Source of the DNA: Helopsaltes ochotensis
Taxonomy: Eukaryota > Chordata > Aves > Passeriformes > Locustellidae
Reading direction: 5' to 3'
Length of the DNA stretch: 64,000 nt
NCBI GenBank assembly: GCA_013400155.1
Contig: VXBM01000422.1
Coordinates: 124,001-188,000, forward strand
Position 1 is the stretch's first letter. Every line of letters begins with the position of its first letter. This document shows positions 11,154-23,296 of this stretch, one piece after another. The notes under the pieces are model-generated. The model was not told the origin of the DNA and made no database searches. It saw only the letters and a list, made by a program, of their open reading frames with translations. A program made the position numbers and the translations under genes.

Positions 11154-12063
11154 TGTAAGGTAAATGATGTGATTTATACTCAGACTGTGCCTCTTGACAT
11201 TTCTACCGGTTATTCTTAGCTCTCATTCATGGTATGATCTGTTTCCTCCATTTGCTCCAATACTGGGGCCAAACAGAGAGATGTTTAGAGGGATTTTGCA
11301 CCTCATTATTACAGGGCATTTAATTTTTATATCACTTGTTCTGTGGGTGAAAGAAGAATTTCAGATGCCAGTCTTGAACCTTTTCTGACAATAAAATAAT
11401 TTATATAAAATCAAGGTATATACATAGTGTGTTCACTCCTGTATATTTCCTTATCTTCTTTTATACCAGCAAAATGGAGAAATACCACAAGGACTGAAAG
11501 ATTCAAGTTGATAAAAATATGAGGAATTTGGTACAAACGAAAAAGAAAAATGCACAGGATAGCACTAAGGTCATGTATGGTCATGAGCAAATTTGTGAAG
11601 TAAGTAAGGAAATGAATTTGTGAGGGTCTGAGGGACAGTTTCAGGAATGAGTGGCAAGAGGATCTGGGCAGCAGGATCAGCTTGAGGTGGTGATTTAGTG
11701 CTTGTTATTGGTGATAACAGGGCACAGAGCTTGGTGCATTTGCTCTTCTGCTACTCCTAGGTGAAATGGCAAACTCTGAGCTTCAAGTCTGCTACATAAC
11801 ACTAGAGTTCATTACCTGGAGGCTTTCTCAAACTTCTGCCAGATTAAACAAAAAAACCCCACCCAACCCTCTGCCAAACAAATAATAATAATAATTTTAC
11901 ATGCAATCAGTAAGACAATGAACTGACAGGCAGTCTGATTTTTTCCTGTACTTAAGAACAGTCGCTGCCTCCTAGGGAGAATGAAATTGAGCCACTACCA
12001 CCAAAGTTTCAGAGATTAGGTAGCCATAAGAGAGAAATGTTCATTTGGAAATAAAACCTGAAA
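11154..12063. other. Non-coding AT-rich sequence with a short AAT microsatellite
   Basis: No gene recognised. A short (AAT)5 run lies at 11881-11895, just after a C/A-rich stretch. Confidence 0.55.
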
Positions 12064-12087
12064 GGATGATTTTCAGAAAAATCATCC
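12064..12087. repeat. Perfect 10-bp-stem inverted repeat
   Basis: The arm GGATGATTTT at 12064-12073 pairs with AAAATCATCC at 12078-12087 around a 4-base loop (CAGA). In isolation this may be chance, a degraded MITE end or an RNA hairpin. Confidence 0.8.
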
Positions 12088-12281
12088 CTTCAGTTTTGAT
12101 CTCTAAGTGATGTCACTGGCATTGTGGTCATCTGTCATCACACAAGGTCAGGAGAGTCGTTTGAATTCAAGCTATTTGAAAAGCTGCTGAACAGCTGCTT
12201 CCAGGAGCTGTTTCAAAGAGGGACAAATCCAAGAGTCCAGAGCCTCCTCACCAGATCCTGGATCACCTAGGTTTACCTTGA

Positions 12282-12329
12282 GCCCTCTCTCTCTCTTTTG
12301 CCTCTCCCTCTTTATTTTTTATTTCTTTG
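12282..12329 (+). repeat. Pyrimidine-rich (CT) tract
   Basis: A CCCTCTCTCTCTCTCTTTTG run continues into CCTCTCCCTCTTT and a T-rich stretch. It is a degenerate CT microsatellite. Confidence 0.8.
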
Positions 12330-12510
12330 TTAAAGATAGGCAGCTACTTTTAAAAGCTGCAAATGAAACTGATGATCGTTGTACTCTTCCTCCAAACTTG
12401 TAAGATTTTAGGCTTTTGGATTCTTTCACCTGAACATCCTCCACCTAAGGCCGGATCACTTTCTCAGTACCAGTTTAACAATCAGAAAATTTTGGTCAGC
12501 CACCTTCCTT

Positions 12511-12594
12511 TGCATTGGTTGTTCTCCATTTATGTATAAATTCGTGGTCTTTTGTCAAAGGCAGCTTATTCCATGTAATCACAAGGTATAAAAG
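12511..12594 (+). promoter_or_regulatory. Possible core promoter: inverted CCAAT and TATA box
   Basis: TTTGCATTGG at about 12509-12518 combines an octamer-like TTTGCAT with an inverted CCAAT (ATTGG, 12514-12518). TATAAAAG follows at 12587-12594, about 70 bases downstream. A start would be expected near 12615-12625. This spacing is classic for TATA promoters, but each motif alone is common in AT-rich DNA and no convincing gene follows: the 62- and 84-codon frames at 12.7-13.0 kb are unrecognised. Confidence 0.2.
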
Positions 12595-12599
12595 AGGCA

Positions 12600-15500
12600 G
12601 AAAGCATAATAATTATTTGGAGTCTGCACTGTGACACTACTCTGTTGCTTAGTGAGGGCATTGATTATGCTCAAGAGAAGTTTGAGGAACAGCTTTCTTT
12701 AGTCTCAAATTTGCGACAGTTCCCCTTTGAGTTGGCAGTACATTAATGGAAATGGAAACTTGCCTCATTCTAAATGTCAGAATAATAGAGCACCAAAAAC
12801 AATTCAGTCATGTCTTTCAAACCACGCACATATGGTTCAGCACCAAATGTCACTATTCTTCCCCACTTCCTCTCCATTTGTCACTATCTCTGTTGATTAT
12901 CATTGTTTGGGTTAGAACTTTCCTGAAGGCTCAGTGCAAAACTCACCTTGACAGCAGCAGATTCCCAGCATATTCTGTACTTGGTAGATGCCCAATATAG
13001 TCTTCCCAAATGCAATGGATTCCTCTTTGTTAAGATGCTGCTTTATGCCCTAAAAGGGTCACTTAGGTTGGCCTTGTTCCACCTGCTGGGATAGGGTTTG
13101 TATGCTGGTTGTCCATATCCAGACTTTTCCATAGACATATTTCCTGCCCCAAAGGATTTCTAGCCCATGGCAGATGTAAAGCAACAGCTATGACAGGCAA
13201 AAGGTGTGGGAAAAGAAAAGGGTGGACAAAGCAGAGTTGCAAACGCAGCATGCAAGGGTGGGTCTTAAGGGATTGGTAAATTTTCAAAAAAACCCAAACA
13301 TTCCAGAGTTGCAAAATTTCCCAAATATGCGGCCTGTGACCACTTGATTGCATGTTATTTTCACTTTTTCTTCCCAGAGGATGTTGGCCTCATTCAATGA
13401 GCAGAACTGGTGACATTCACTTACTGATTTTTCTGTGTCAGAGTGCTGTAACTTGTAAAAATAAATGCCTCAATGAGGTTGTTTTTAGTTGGGGGGAAAA
13501 ATAGCATTTTTTTGTCTTCTGGCCTCTTTTTGAGCAATAAATTAACTAAATTTAACTGGAAACACATATCTGGCTTCGGAAATTTATAAATGATTGATGT
13601 TGAGGAAATAGAATTGTTCAGTAGTAATTGCCATTCTTCTCCCCCAAATGTCAACCACTGTGGCTTTACTGTGGGATGGGAGACACCGCTGTAGATTATT
13701 TCATTAATCCTTGTATCTCCTTAGTTACTTGTGCTTCCCTGTTGCAGGGCAAGCATTCAGAAATGACTGCTAATATTAACAGCTGTGATCAAATGTGATA
13801 AACTTGATTAACATGCTTGTAGTAAGCCTAAGCTCAAAATTCGGGATTTTTTTTAAGTATCAAACCTTGTATTGGGAGATTTCATTTTTGTTTTCACTTT
13901 CACTCAGCTCTTCTCCTCTTGGTCCAAGGCATGTCCTGATGAATGTGGATTTTTTCTATTTTAAAAATGCCTGAGAACTTGATTTCCCAAAAACCATTTA
14001 AAATGACTAGTCATTCTAGTAAACTGAAGTATTTTAATGTATTTCTTTCTGTTAAAAACTAACAGAACTGTAAATAAAATTGAGAACGTAAAACTTAGGT
14101 TTTGGTAGATAACCAGCCTCTTGCAACTGAAGACCCTCTTTTTACAGCAAAGTCTTTTACATAACTTTAAGACGTCCAAAGAACCAATGTATTCCTTTAG
14201 AAAAAAAGGAAATCTGTAGTACAAAGAAAACTAAAGTTGAAATGCATGTTATGTTCCTTAAAATTCACTTGGAATTTTGTTACAGTGAGAATGACTCTCG
14301 AACTACAGCTCATACGTCAGAAAGCTTTTAAACAAAACATCTTCCACTTCTCCAGGAAACAAATATCAGTCGTACTTCAAAAATTATTTAGCAAAGATGT
14401 TTGTGGCCAGTGTATATCAGCACTTATTGCTGTGTAAATTAAAATAACTAACCAATTAATGCAGAAGTAATTTTATTACCAAATGGATAGAGGAGGTATG
14501 AAAAGCCCTAATTAAAAGCCTTGTCTGCTCTGCTTTACACTAATGATTCTCTAAGAACCAATGTTATTTGTGAATTAGCTTAATCACAAAGGAATTAAAG
14601 AGAACAAAATTATTTGTATGAAACTAGTACTCTAAATTCATGGAGGCTAGACAGAAAAAGTGCCTGAAGTCCTTTCTATATCTGATCAACTGGCTTATCT
14701 AATCCATTTTACTGTGGATAGCTGGCCTGACATGACTTCAAATTAGTTTAATAGGGATTAAAGTGGCATGAAGTGTATAAATCTATGAATTTGCAAGTAC
14801 AAATATGTTTGTGAATTCATTTATCTTTAGGGGCAGGAGGAGTGGAGAATGTTCAAAGTAAAATCTGGACATATTTGTAAACACGGATAATTTCATGGAA
14901 AATTTGGAAAACAACAGAAAACGTGATTCAGGCGGCAAAAAATCCTGACAACTTTACTGAGTTTCTCTGCACAAAATCAATTACTGAAGTCAAACAAGGA
15001 ATTCTCCAAGATCTGGTACTATGAGAATTGATGTGGAAGTTCTTAGGTAAACCTACAAGTCCTCTTGATTACTGCCCAAATAAAGCAGACCTCTGGCATT
15101 CAGCTTTCTGAGCTGGCATGATCAGCACATAATGTCTTTGGAGCTATTGCTGCCAAGAAAGGGATCAGAGACAGCCAAATTATGATATCACACCAATAAA
15201 ACCTCATCGTAGTGACATACATAAAACACTCTGTAAATTGCTTTTTGTAACTTTTAATTTATTAAGAGCTTTTGAACTATGTTTTCATTCTGTGACATGT
15301 TTTCATTTACCTCTCATATCCTTCATTAATTTATTTCCTGTTTGAGAAATAACACCAAATTTTTGGCAGTTTGAATCAGTTGAAAAAATATATCGTATCC
15401 TACATGATGTAGCTTGCCAGGGAATCAGGAGTGTGTGGTATTTGGAAATGCTAGGGTGAATTACAGTGAATTATCTGACTACTCAATTTGCCTAGAATCA

Positions 15501-15740
15501 AATTTGAGTCATGAGAGCTGCCTGTCATGTTGCTGTCTGCTCATCCTCAAGACCAAATTCAGATAAGCTATCAGATAAGATATCCCAGCTGATATCTGGG
15601 GACTCAGAGAATTTGGAGGTGCTGTATTGAATCCCTGGACAGTGGTGTGTGGAGATGTTTGTGGAGTGGCTTCCTGTGTTAAATAAAACAGACCAGGCAC
15701 AGTTTTCCCTGATAGTTCTGGGAGTGTTGGGGACGTAACC
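12600..15740. other. Non-coding AT-rich sequence with homeodomain-motif-dense part
   Basis: About 3.1 kb without a recognisable gene. The 14445-14600 part is dense in TAAT/ATTA words (CAATTAAT, GTAATTTT, CTAATTAAAA, CTAATGATT, GAATTAGC, TTAATCAC), which is compatible with a conserved enhancer but also with plain AT richness. Confidence 0.5.
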
Positions 15741-15751
15741 TCAGCAGACCC

Positions 15752-15805
15752 AGCTCGAGAGTTCAAACCCTGACGTCCTGCTCCCTTCCCAGCCACTGCC
15801 TTTCT
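15752..15805 (+). repeat. Ancient SINE-like relic
   Basis: GAGTTCAAACCCTGACGTCC followed by TGCTCCCTTCCCAGCCACTG resembles the old amniote SINE segment 'gaacccaggtctcctgactcccagcccctgctctaaccac'. It is diverged and short. It was judged by order of matching words only. Confidence 0.4.
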
Positions 15806-15914
15806 CTGCCATAAGTTCATAAAGGTGACTCAGTCATTCTGGGAATGGGACCAAAAGCATAAATGGACAGACTAAAGGATTAAAATAACTCAGTACCACA
15901 TCATGTAGTGCTGA

Positions 15915-16031
15915 CTGCTCAGGTATCCAGCCATAAATCCATTCAAGAAGCATTTATGCTTCTCCGACAGCCTGCTCGGCACATTTTTCCAGCTACGCCT
16001 GCAGGAGCAACTGTTCAGCCATGAGAGGTAA
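15915..16031 (+). other. Candidate exon: 38-codon open frame with GC-rich third positions
   Basis: From an in-frame TGA at 15912-15914 to TAA at 16029-16031 there are 38 codons. Of these, 26 (about 68%) end in G or C, in surroundings that are AT-rich. A possible acceptor (GCTCAG) precedes 15923 and a possible donor (GAGAG then GTAAAG) follows 16027, giving a 105-base exon. The peptide includes LRLQEQLFSHER at its end. The donor lacks the usual G at +5 and the acceptor pyrimidine tract is weak. A 76-codon frame is also open on the opposite strand (15890-16120). No homologue is recognised. Confidence 0.2.
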
Positions 16032-17178
16032 AGTTTCTGAAGAAAGTCTGAAACTCTCTTCCAAAAGCTCTTCACTCTCAAAACATTCTTGCCTAAACTG
16101 TGACTGGCTTTATGGTCCATTAGCTAAAAGGCAACTGTTTCAAAGCCTTAGGTCTGTAACTTTGAAGAGAAAAGCAGTTAGATCTCATTACAGGTGGAGT
16201 TTGCAACTATTGAAAATATATAGCACACATGGAACCCTACAGATATTAGACCCTTTCACTTTGCTAATGCCAATCTCTTTGTGTTACCTGTGATCTAAGT
16301 CAGACAATTTCTTTGACTATTTTCAAGAAACTGGAATAACAAAGAAATGCGGTTAAAAAGTAAGGAAATCTGGCACAAAGCTGAAGTTTCCTTTTCTTTC
16401 CAGTCTGCTGTATAGAACACCAGTCAAGAAGGGAGTTACAATACCTTTGAAGATGACCTCTCAAGGCCAGGCCATTCAGGTGATATTAATATTTTTTGCC
16501 AGATCCCGAGTTAAAGCCCACGGGAGGGGAAGGGAGTGTTTGAATTGAGGGACACTGAATCCAAAGCAGCTTTTGGAATGGGTTGATGGGAAGGGCTTAA
16601 TCGCACTTGGGAAAGATTTCCCACAGTTCATGTGTCAGACAGAGAGGAAAGATCTTATGAAAGCAACAGGGGCCAAAGGTTTTGTGATGAAAACTGGGGC
16701 AGAGAAGAAAAAGCTTATTTTTGTTTCCTTCTGAGATATGACTGGATTTTTACATGAAAAAATATCAGCTTCCTGCAGTGTAGGAAGCTCATACTGTGAG
16801 ATCAAAGAACAGTGAGTGTCTAGCTGCTAGCACACGTAGGTTTTAAAAGCTGGGTATTTGGAATTAAGAAAGTCAAACCCTAGGGCAAACAAGAAATGAA
16901 TGAACACTCAACACTCAGTGTTACTGCTCCTAAGAAAGACAGCTGGACACTGATTTCCCCACATTCAAGGGCAACCTTAGAGCACCCCGGGGCTTGCGCT
17001 TTTGCCACGGTGGGATCCATCCTGGGATGTGCTGAATGTTAGCTGAAACCCAGCTGTGGTAGGAGTCACTAGAGGGTACTGTAATACATGGTATTATCTA
17101 TTGTGCATGAGTGACATTCATTCTTCCTGTCAAAACTGACGTGAGTTGTTTAATTTGGTGGGGAGAGGCTGATTTAAG
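16032..17178. other. Non-coding sequence, nothing recognised
   Basis: No gene or repeat recognised. A slightly GC-richer bit near 16985-17035 has no motif. Confidence 0.5.
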
Positions 17179-17189
17179 TATATATATAT
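17179..17189 (+). repeat. Short TA microsatellite
   Basis: Alternating TATATATATAT run followed by an AT-rich stretch. Confidence 0.8.
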
Positions 17190-20100
17190 GATTTTATTAT
17201 TTAATCTGTCTTCAACTCTCTGACTGGACTCATTTGCCTGGGTATCAGTCTGTCTGTCTTCTATGCACCAACATCTTCACTGGAGTGCCAGTGCAGTCAT
17301 GGGAAATAAAAGTGGAAGAAAACATGTATTTTCCCTAACACTAATTTCACCTCTAAATACAAACCAGCTTGCAGCACACTGGAAGCTGCTCCCAAAAAGC
17401 ACAGTTGCTTTCATGCAGGTTAGAAATGCTGTCTTGTGAGTTCAGAGACATTATGATCTATAGTGTAATTGCACACTCAAAAATCAACCCCACAGGATTT
17501 TGGGTACTTCTCTGGAAACAGCTTGAAATATTTGATGCTGAGAACTTTGCCATGCTGGGATGCAGAGCAGGCATTTTGCACCGTGCCATGTGAAGTCATT
17601 CAGAGTTGAGGCTGAACCTTGAGTGGATGTCTCACCTCATGGTCTGCTCATCCCTGAGTCCCTGTGGCCACTGGAAGGTGTTCTGGGAAAGGGTGTGAAG
17701 AAAAGGTAACTCACTCCTGCTCTCTGTCCTCTTATTTTAGACTTCCAGTAAAGGAGGAGATTTACAGACACTCCCTGGGAGGCTTTTATTGCTAGTGGTT
17801 AGTCGTACGGCATGAATATATTTTCTTTTCTGAGTGCCTTTCATATATCTATAGATCTTTATATGTCTATTTCACCACCTTTACACCTGCATTTTGTGAA
17901 TTAATTATAATTCTGTTGTCAGATTGAATTATAAAATGTAATATTTCTGTCTAGGAGGTTGGATGTTTTCTTTCAGATAATTTGGATTAAAAAATCAATA
18001 TATGTGCTCAGTCTAGAATATTATTAACTCAGTCTAGATCATTTGAACTGTTGTAAGATCCAGCAGACATGCCACAGTTGTAACTATTACATAGATGATC
18101 CTGGAAGCCCGAATCTGGAGTTCTCGCTCTCGCATTCTTTCATTTTCCTGTATGCTGTTTGACATTTGATTTCATCTAGATATTCATTTTTCATCTCATG
18201 CTTTGCTATTTTGGCTCCCTTTTTGGCTGGAAAATTGTTATCAGAACTGGGGGTTTTTTTCTGCAGATATTGTAATTTTTTACTTGGTCCCTGGCCACTT
18301 GCTAGTCACGATAGGGTTGCTTTGATTATTCATTATTTGATTATTCAGTGCTTTGTTATTGATCACTGAAGCCATAATGGTTTTGAAACTTGATAGGACA
18401 AGTTAAACAGACACGTAAGTTTCATATTTCTGATTTTACATTATTTAAATACATTTCCAGTATCATGTTTTATGTTCAAGAAAACTTCCAAAATACTCAG
18501 ATTTTTCAAAATATTTCCAAATACTCTGTCAAATTGCTCATATGCTCTTGTAGTCACAAGATTAGGCTCTGAGTTTTTCTTGTTGAGAATGACTTCTAAT
18601 CTCAGTTGTCAGTTTCTATTTTACTTGAAACACTTGAAAACATTTCAGCGTTCAAATCACTTCAGTGAATTAAATGCAAGCAATATTAGTTGCAGTGAGC
18701 AACAAACTATTACTAAGCACAAATAATAGTGAAAGAAAAATTATGCGTGGTATACTAAAATAATTAAAATTAAATTTTCAAAGCAGTTCCTAGAAATGGC
18801 TGTCTGTTTTCTGGACTCTTCTAAGCACTTTGTCCCAGTGAAGGTGGGATTTTACTTTCAGTCCACAGAGAGGACCCAGTTTTATTATGCAGAACCAGAG
18901 TGTGAGAAGGCAGAAGTCTTTTCATGTGAGTAGGAAACAGGGGACTCTGAAAGGTGTAGCTCTGCTTTGAGAAGGCATTAGCCAGGATGGCAAGTTCTCC
19001 CCCAGTTTTTCTGTGTTCAGATCTGATGACCTTGGCTAGGAAAAGAGTTTTAGCGATCATTATACTTGTGAACCCTGATAAGTAATACAGACCAAAAAGC
19101 TGAGCTTAGGAAGACAATTCCTCCTAGGACAATCTATCTCTCAGGCACCCTGGTAGCAGCAATCATGGTACAGGAAAGAGTAAACCCACGTTGGCTTTCA
19201 TATTTTAAATTCAGTTTGCCAGGCTGACAGTTGAAAACAAGCTTTCTCTTTTCCTTTTTTTGTTTACCTGTAAAACAATCAGATTTTCTATAGCTCCTCA
19301 AACTACCCTCCCATGTACAAATTATGTGAACCCCTCACTGCTCCCCAGTGCAACCCTCGTTTACTCCTCCATTTAGGAGCTCGCTCTGCTTCAGGGTAAA
19401 TGTAGATGCTGAAAAGTGTCATGGGTGAGTCAACACTTTGGGCACAAAAGAGCTTCCAAATAAACCCTTCTGAAAAGTAGAAACAGAAGTATTACTCATC
19501 TCCTTTTCTTCTTGCTGCCAAACTTGTTTCTCCTTGAAGATCACACTATTTATTTTTCTTTTCCCCCTCATTTGCCACCCTATTAGAAAAAAGCATGGAA
19601 GTAAGCTGCCATGTAAGGACAAATACACTGTGTGAGAGAAAATGTTTGCTGCACTGTTTATGTATCTGTCTATCTATGGCTGTGTGTAAACAATAACAAC
19701 ACACTGAGCTAAGCTAATTGTCTCCTCGTGGAGGGATTTTGTGATAGCCTGGAACTGGAAGACTTCGGGCTTTCGATGCTTTCAGTATAGAGAGCCCATT
19801 GTTCTTGCTCAACAAAGTGGCTCATTGCTACTTCATATGACTCCTTCTCCTTGTAGTTTAAGACATCTGGTCTTTGCCCTAAATTGTATTAAAGGGCCAT
19901 GGATCACCTCTGAGCTTTGCTGTGGAGCCTCCACCAGTGTCAAGGCAGAGTCACCATCCTGAGTCATAGTCACTCTTTCTTCCATGCTCCTGGGGAGCAG
20001 AGGGCTCACTGTGGGAATGCTGTACTCATACACAAAGACTGGAAAAAAAAATGATGTATTCTTTAAAACTGGGTAAGATTTGAAATTGAGATGCTTTGCT

Positions 20101-23100
20101 GCCCTTTTCCCTTGGGAGCCAGGAGATGAGGGGGTGGGATTGTACTTGGAACCATCCTTCCAAATCTTAGGCTTCCATATGGCTAATGGTGCTGCTCACT
20201 GTGGCATTGGCTACAGCCCTAGCTCAAAGAGCCTTCCTTGGATCATCCTGCTACCAAACTGTTATGTGGCACTGCCTTTCTCTTCTTGGTCGTTGCTTCT
20301 TCATTATCGGTGAACCATTAATATTCAGCTTATCGTTTCTGTTACCTGAAAACTTCGAGAAGTTTGGCCAAGAGTTTAACCGCCTTTGTGTCCCTTACTA
20401 TTAGCAGTGTGCCTGGGGATTTTATGAGCAGATTGGCCATGTATGTCTTCAGGAGGCAAGCCACAAGGAAGTATGACTAACTTACATGTCAGCTGCTTCT
20501 TCTCTTTGTAAGGCTTTTTTTCTTCCTAACAAATGAACATGGTTTCTTGCAGAAGACGCAGAGAGGCAGGATATTTAAATGGCACGGAAAAATGCGAATG
20601 ATGATGATATGATTTGAAAGTATATAGGGATGATCAGTTTTGACCACCAGATTGCTGTCAAGCAAATTGCCTTCCATGGGCAGTAAAAATAGCTAATTTC
20701 ATCAGCATTTTGGATTGTAGAAATTAGAGTTATCATTTGTAACATGAAAAAACATCCTTGCAGAGCTGAGTAAACAAGTCTTTTAGAGAGTTAAAATCAC
20801 AGTAAGAACAACAGATATGCAATCCATTTGCTGAATTTAACAGAAGCACATTTTTTATAAGTACTTACTTAGATGTATTCCAGTGTACATGTGAAATTTC
20901 TTATTCCTTCTTCAGGCAATTTAAATTATTGAAATGGTTGCTTTCTTAGCTGGATATAATTGAGCTGAATATAATTGATATAGGACATGAATGTATTCCC
21001 AGTCAGGCTTGGATATCTAAGTTGTCCCACAGTTAAGTCAGCCAGAGCAGATCTACCTTAGAGTCAGTAGAGAGAGAAAGGTCATTTTTAGGTCACACAT
21101 CTCTGATCTACTTTAGGTAGCTGCTTTAGGACGAGATGAGCAGTGCCCCAGACTCTTGTCTATATTGCCTAGATGCCATTTGACAGAGAGGGAGACAAGG
21201 GTAACTAGCTTGTCTATAGCTATGCAGATGAGTCCCTCTTCTTTTTACTCTAAATAGCATAATTAGTTGATGCTTGTTAGATGCTTTCAACCTGAAAGTG
21301 CTGTGTATGGGCTTGTTCTACTCCTCCCCTGTGAAGATGCATGCAAAATATGTATGGATTTAACAATGATTTGTTTTGAGGGAACAATTAAGAAAAAACA
21401 TATGGGGTGTCCAATGCTCTGGAAGAAGCTGAGTTAAAGAAGTTTTAGAAAATCTTGTATATGCAATCTCCATATATGCATCGTCAACAGCTTATTACAG
21501 TTCTTCCATACCACGAGATCTAGGCTTTCTGCCAGAGCACTCTTTGGGCATGTTTAGTATACAGCACCTGGAAGTACTTCCGAGATCACAGATCAAGTCA
21601 TGTATCCCCATGCCACCCTCATTTTGCAGATCAGGTTTGGATATACACCCTACTCCCTTCTTCAGCTCCTTGTTTATTGGGGAAGGAAAATCAGCCACAG
21701 GAGATGTGGAGGAAGTGTGACAGGTTGGCTGGGTAAGGACTGGGACCCAGGCAATTTGGGCTGGTGCACGTATCAAGAAGTTTACATGTAAATGCTGTGT
21801 GGCAAATGATATTTAAGCAGTATAGCACATCTCAGTGCAGCAGATCAGCTTCTGCTTTTCGCTGACTGATCTTACAGTGTTAAGTTTAAATAATAGGAAC
21901 TGAATTCAAACTGCCTCTTATTTTTCTGGCAATGACTTACGGGGAGATTTCTTCCTGAAATCATTCAGGCATCCCTTCCTTTGCTGCTTGTAGTGCAGCT
22001 TACGTGACATTATGATACAGGGCATTAAATGCAATTTCAATGGTCACATTTTCCCTATGTTCTCCTGAGCGTGCATTTCACAGGCTCTGCTTTTGCCTTT
22101 CATTTTGTGACTGATAAAGGGGTGGGAAATGTTCACATATTCTCCCCTATTCAAGGCACAGGAGCAGTAAGAAGCAAGAGTCACTAGAAGCAACGGCAGA
22201 AGGAGAGAGAGCTCCCCTGGGATCAGTATGGATGTGAACGAAGGCATGGGAAACCTTTCCACTCATTTTAAATGAAACCATCCTAGTCTTTGAGGCAATA
22301 AATACCTTATGTTTCCCTTAATTGCTGGTATGTGAAATAATGGTATTTGGAGGGAACAGTGGCAACAGTTTTCAGCTGGAAAGGGTGATCTAATATTTAG
22401 AGGGAATCTCACTGGAGATTTTAGGGTGAACAAAAATGCTCCTGGTAAACTCGTGCTGTGATGTGACGGAATCTAGACTGACTTTGCCATTGAGATGTAG
22501 GATTCAAATCCACTTCTTATTTCCTTGGCATGGCTTCATCTTCCTCCCTTTCTTTGCAGTCTTTCTGATTGCAGTTCTGGGGCCAGTGCCTAAAACTATC
22601 TACAAAGGCTCTGTTGTTATCCACTGAGGTCTGGAACGTCTAAAAGATTACAACAAAAATAAGATATCTTTTCTACGGTCAGCCCTGCAACTAAGATGAT
22701 GTTGCATGCAAAACTGCATGTTGATTTCAGAAGCTGTAGGAGACAGATAGCAAAATATTGTGCGCAGAAACAATTTTCCCAACTGTTCTCAAAGCCTGAG
22801 CAGGCTCATTGCACAAGAAGCAGAAGGCATCACATTACTTTCAAATTATATGGCAACTTATCATAAAATGTTATGCACCAAATCTCTGCATACCACTGTT
22901 ATTAAGCCAAGTGCTACTAAAAATAATTATGTGTGTATTCCATTCATGGCAGAACATGCAAGTAACAAACTGCACGCCAGAATTCCTGAATGAAAAAGGT
23001 ATTTCCTCTATGTGCTCTAACTCACAGGTAGCCACTATGTAACCGTATTCTGCCATTATGCAATATCTCCCCATGTATTACTTATGTCTTCATATAATAA

Positions 23101-23112
23101 TCCTCTGCCTCA
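17190..23112. other. Long AT-rich non-coding stretch
   Basis: Nearly 6 kb without recognisable genes, LINEs or LTRs. Open frames are all short (longest about 93 codons) and without domains. A region at about 21120-21230 has words vaguely like a MIR tail (GACAGAGAGGGAGACAAGGG, then AGCTATGCAG) but is too degraded to call. A GATGATGATG run lies near 20600. Confidence 0.55.
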
Positions 23113-23129
23113 TGCTTGCTTGCTTGCTT
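23113..23129 (+). repeat. (CTTG)n microsatellite
   Basis: Four tandem copies of TGCT/CTTG (TGCTTGCTTGCTTGCTT). Confidence 0.9.
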
Positions 23130-23250
23130 TATTTAGTGCTAGGCTTTTTCCTTCATTGTTTTTCCTAGAACTGGAAAATCAACATTTAAATGACATCACA
23201 TGCTTAACAGAGTTTTGTTTTGCTTTCACATTACAGTCTGGTCTAAAGGC

Positions 23251-23296
23251 AGATAAGGAAGTCCAGAGGCCTTGCCTAAGATCACAGGAGGTATGG
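23251..23296 (+). repeat. Possible L2/MIR-like relic
   Basis: AGATAAGGAAGTCCAGAGGC, then CTTGCCTAAGATCACAGGAG resembles the common MIR/L2 segment '...gaaactgag...cttgcccaaggtcacacag'. It is short and diverged. Confidence 0.35.
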
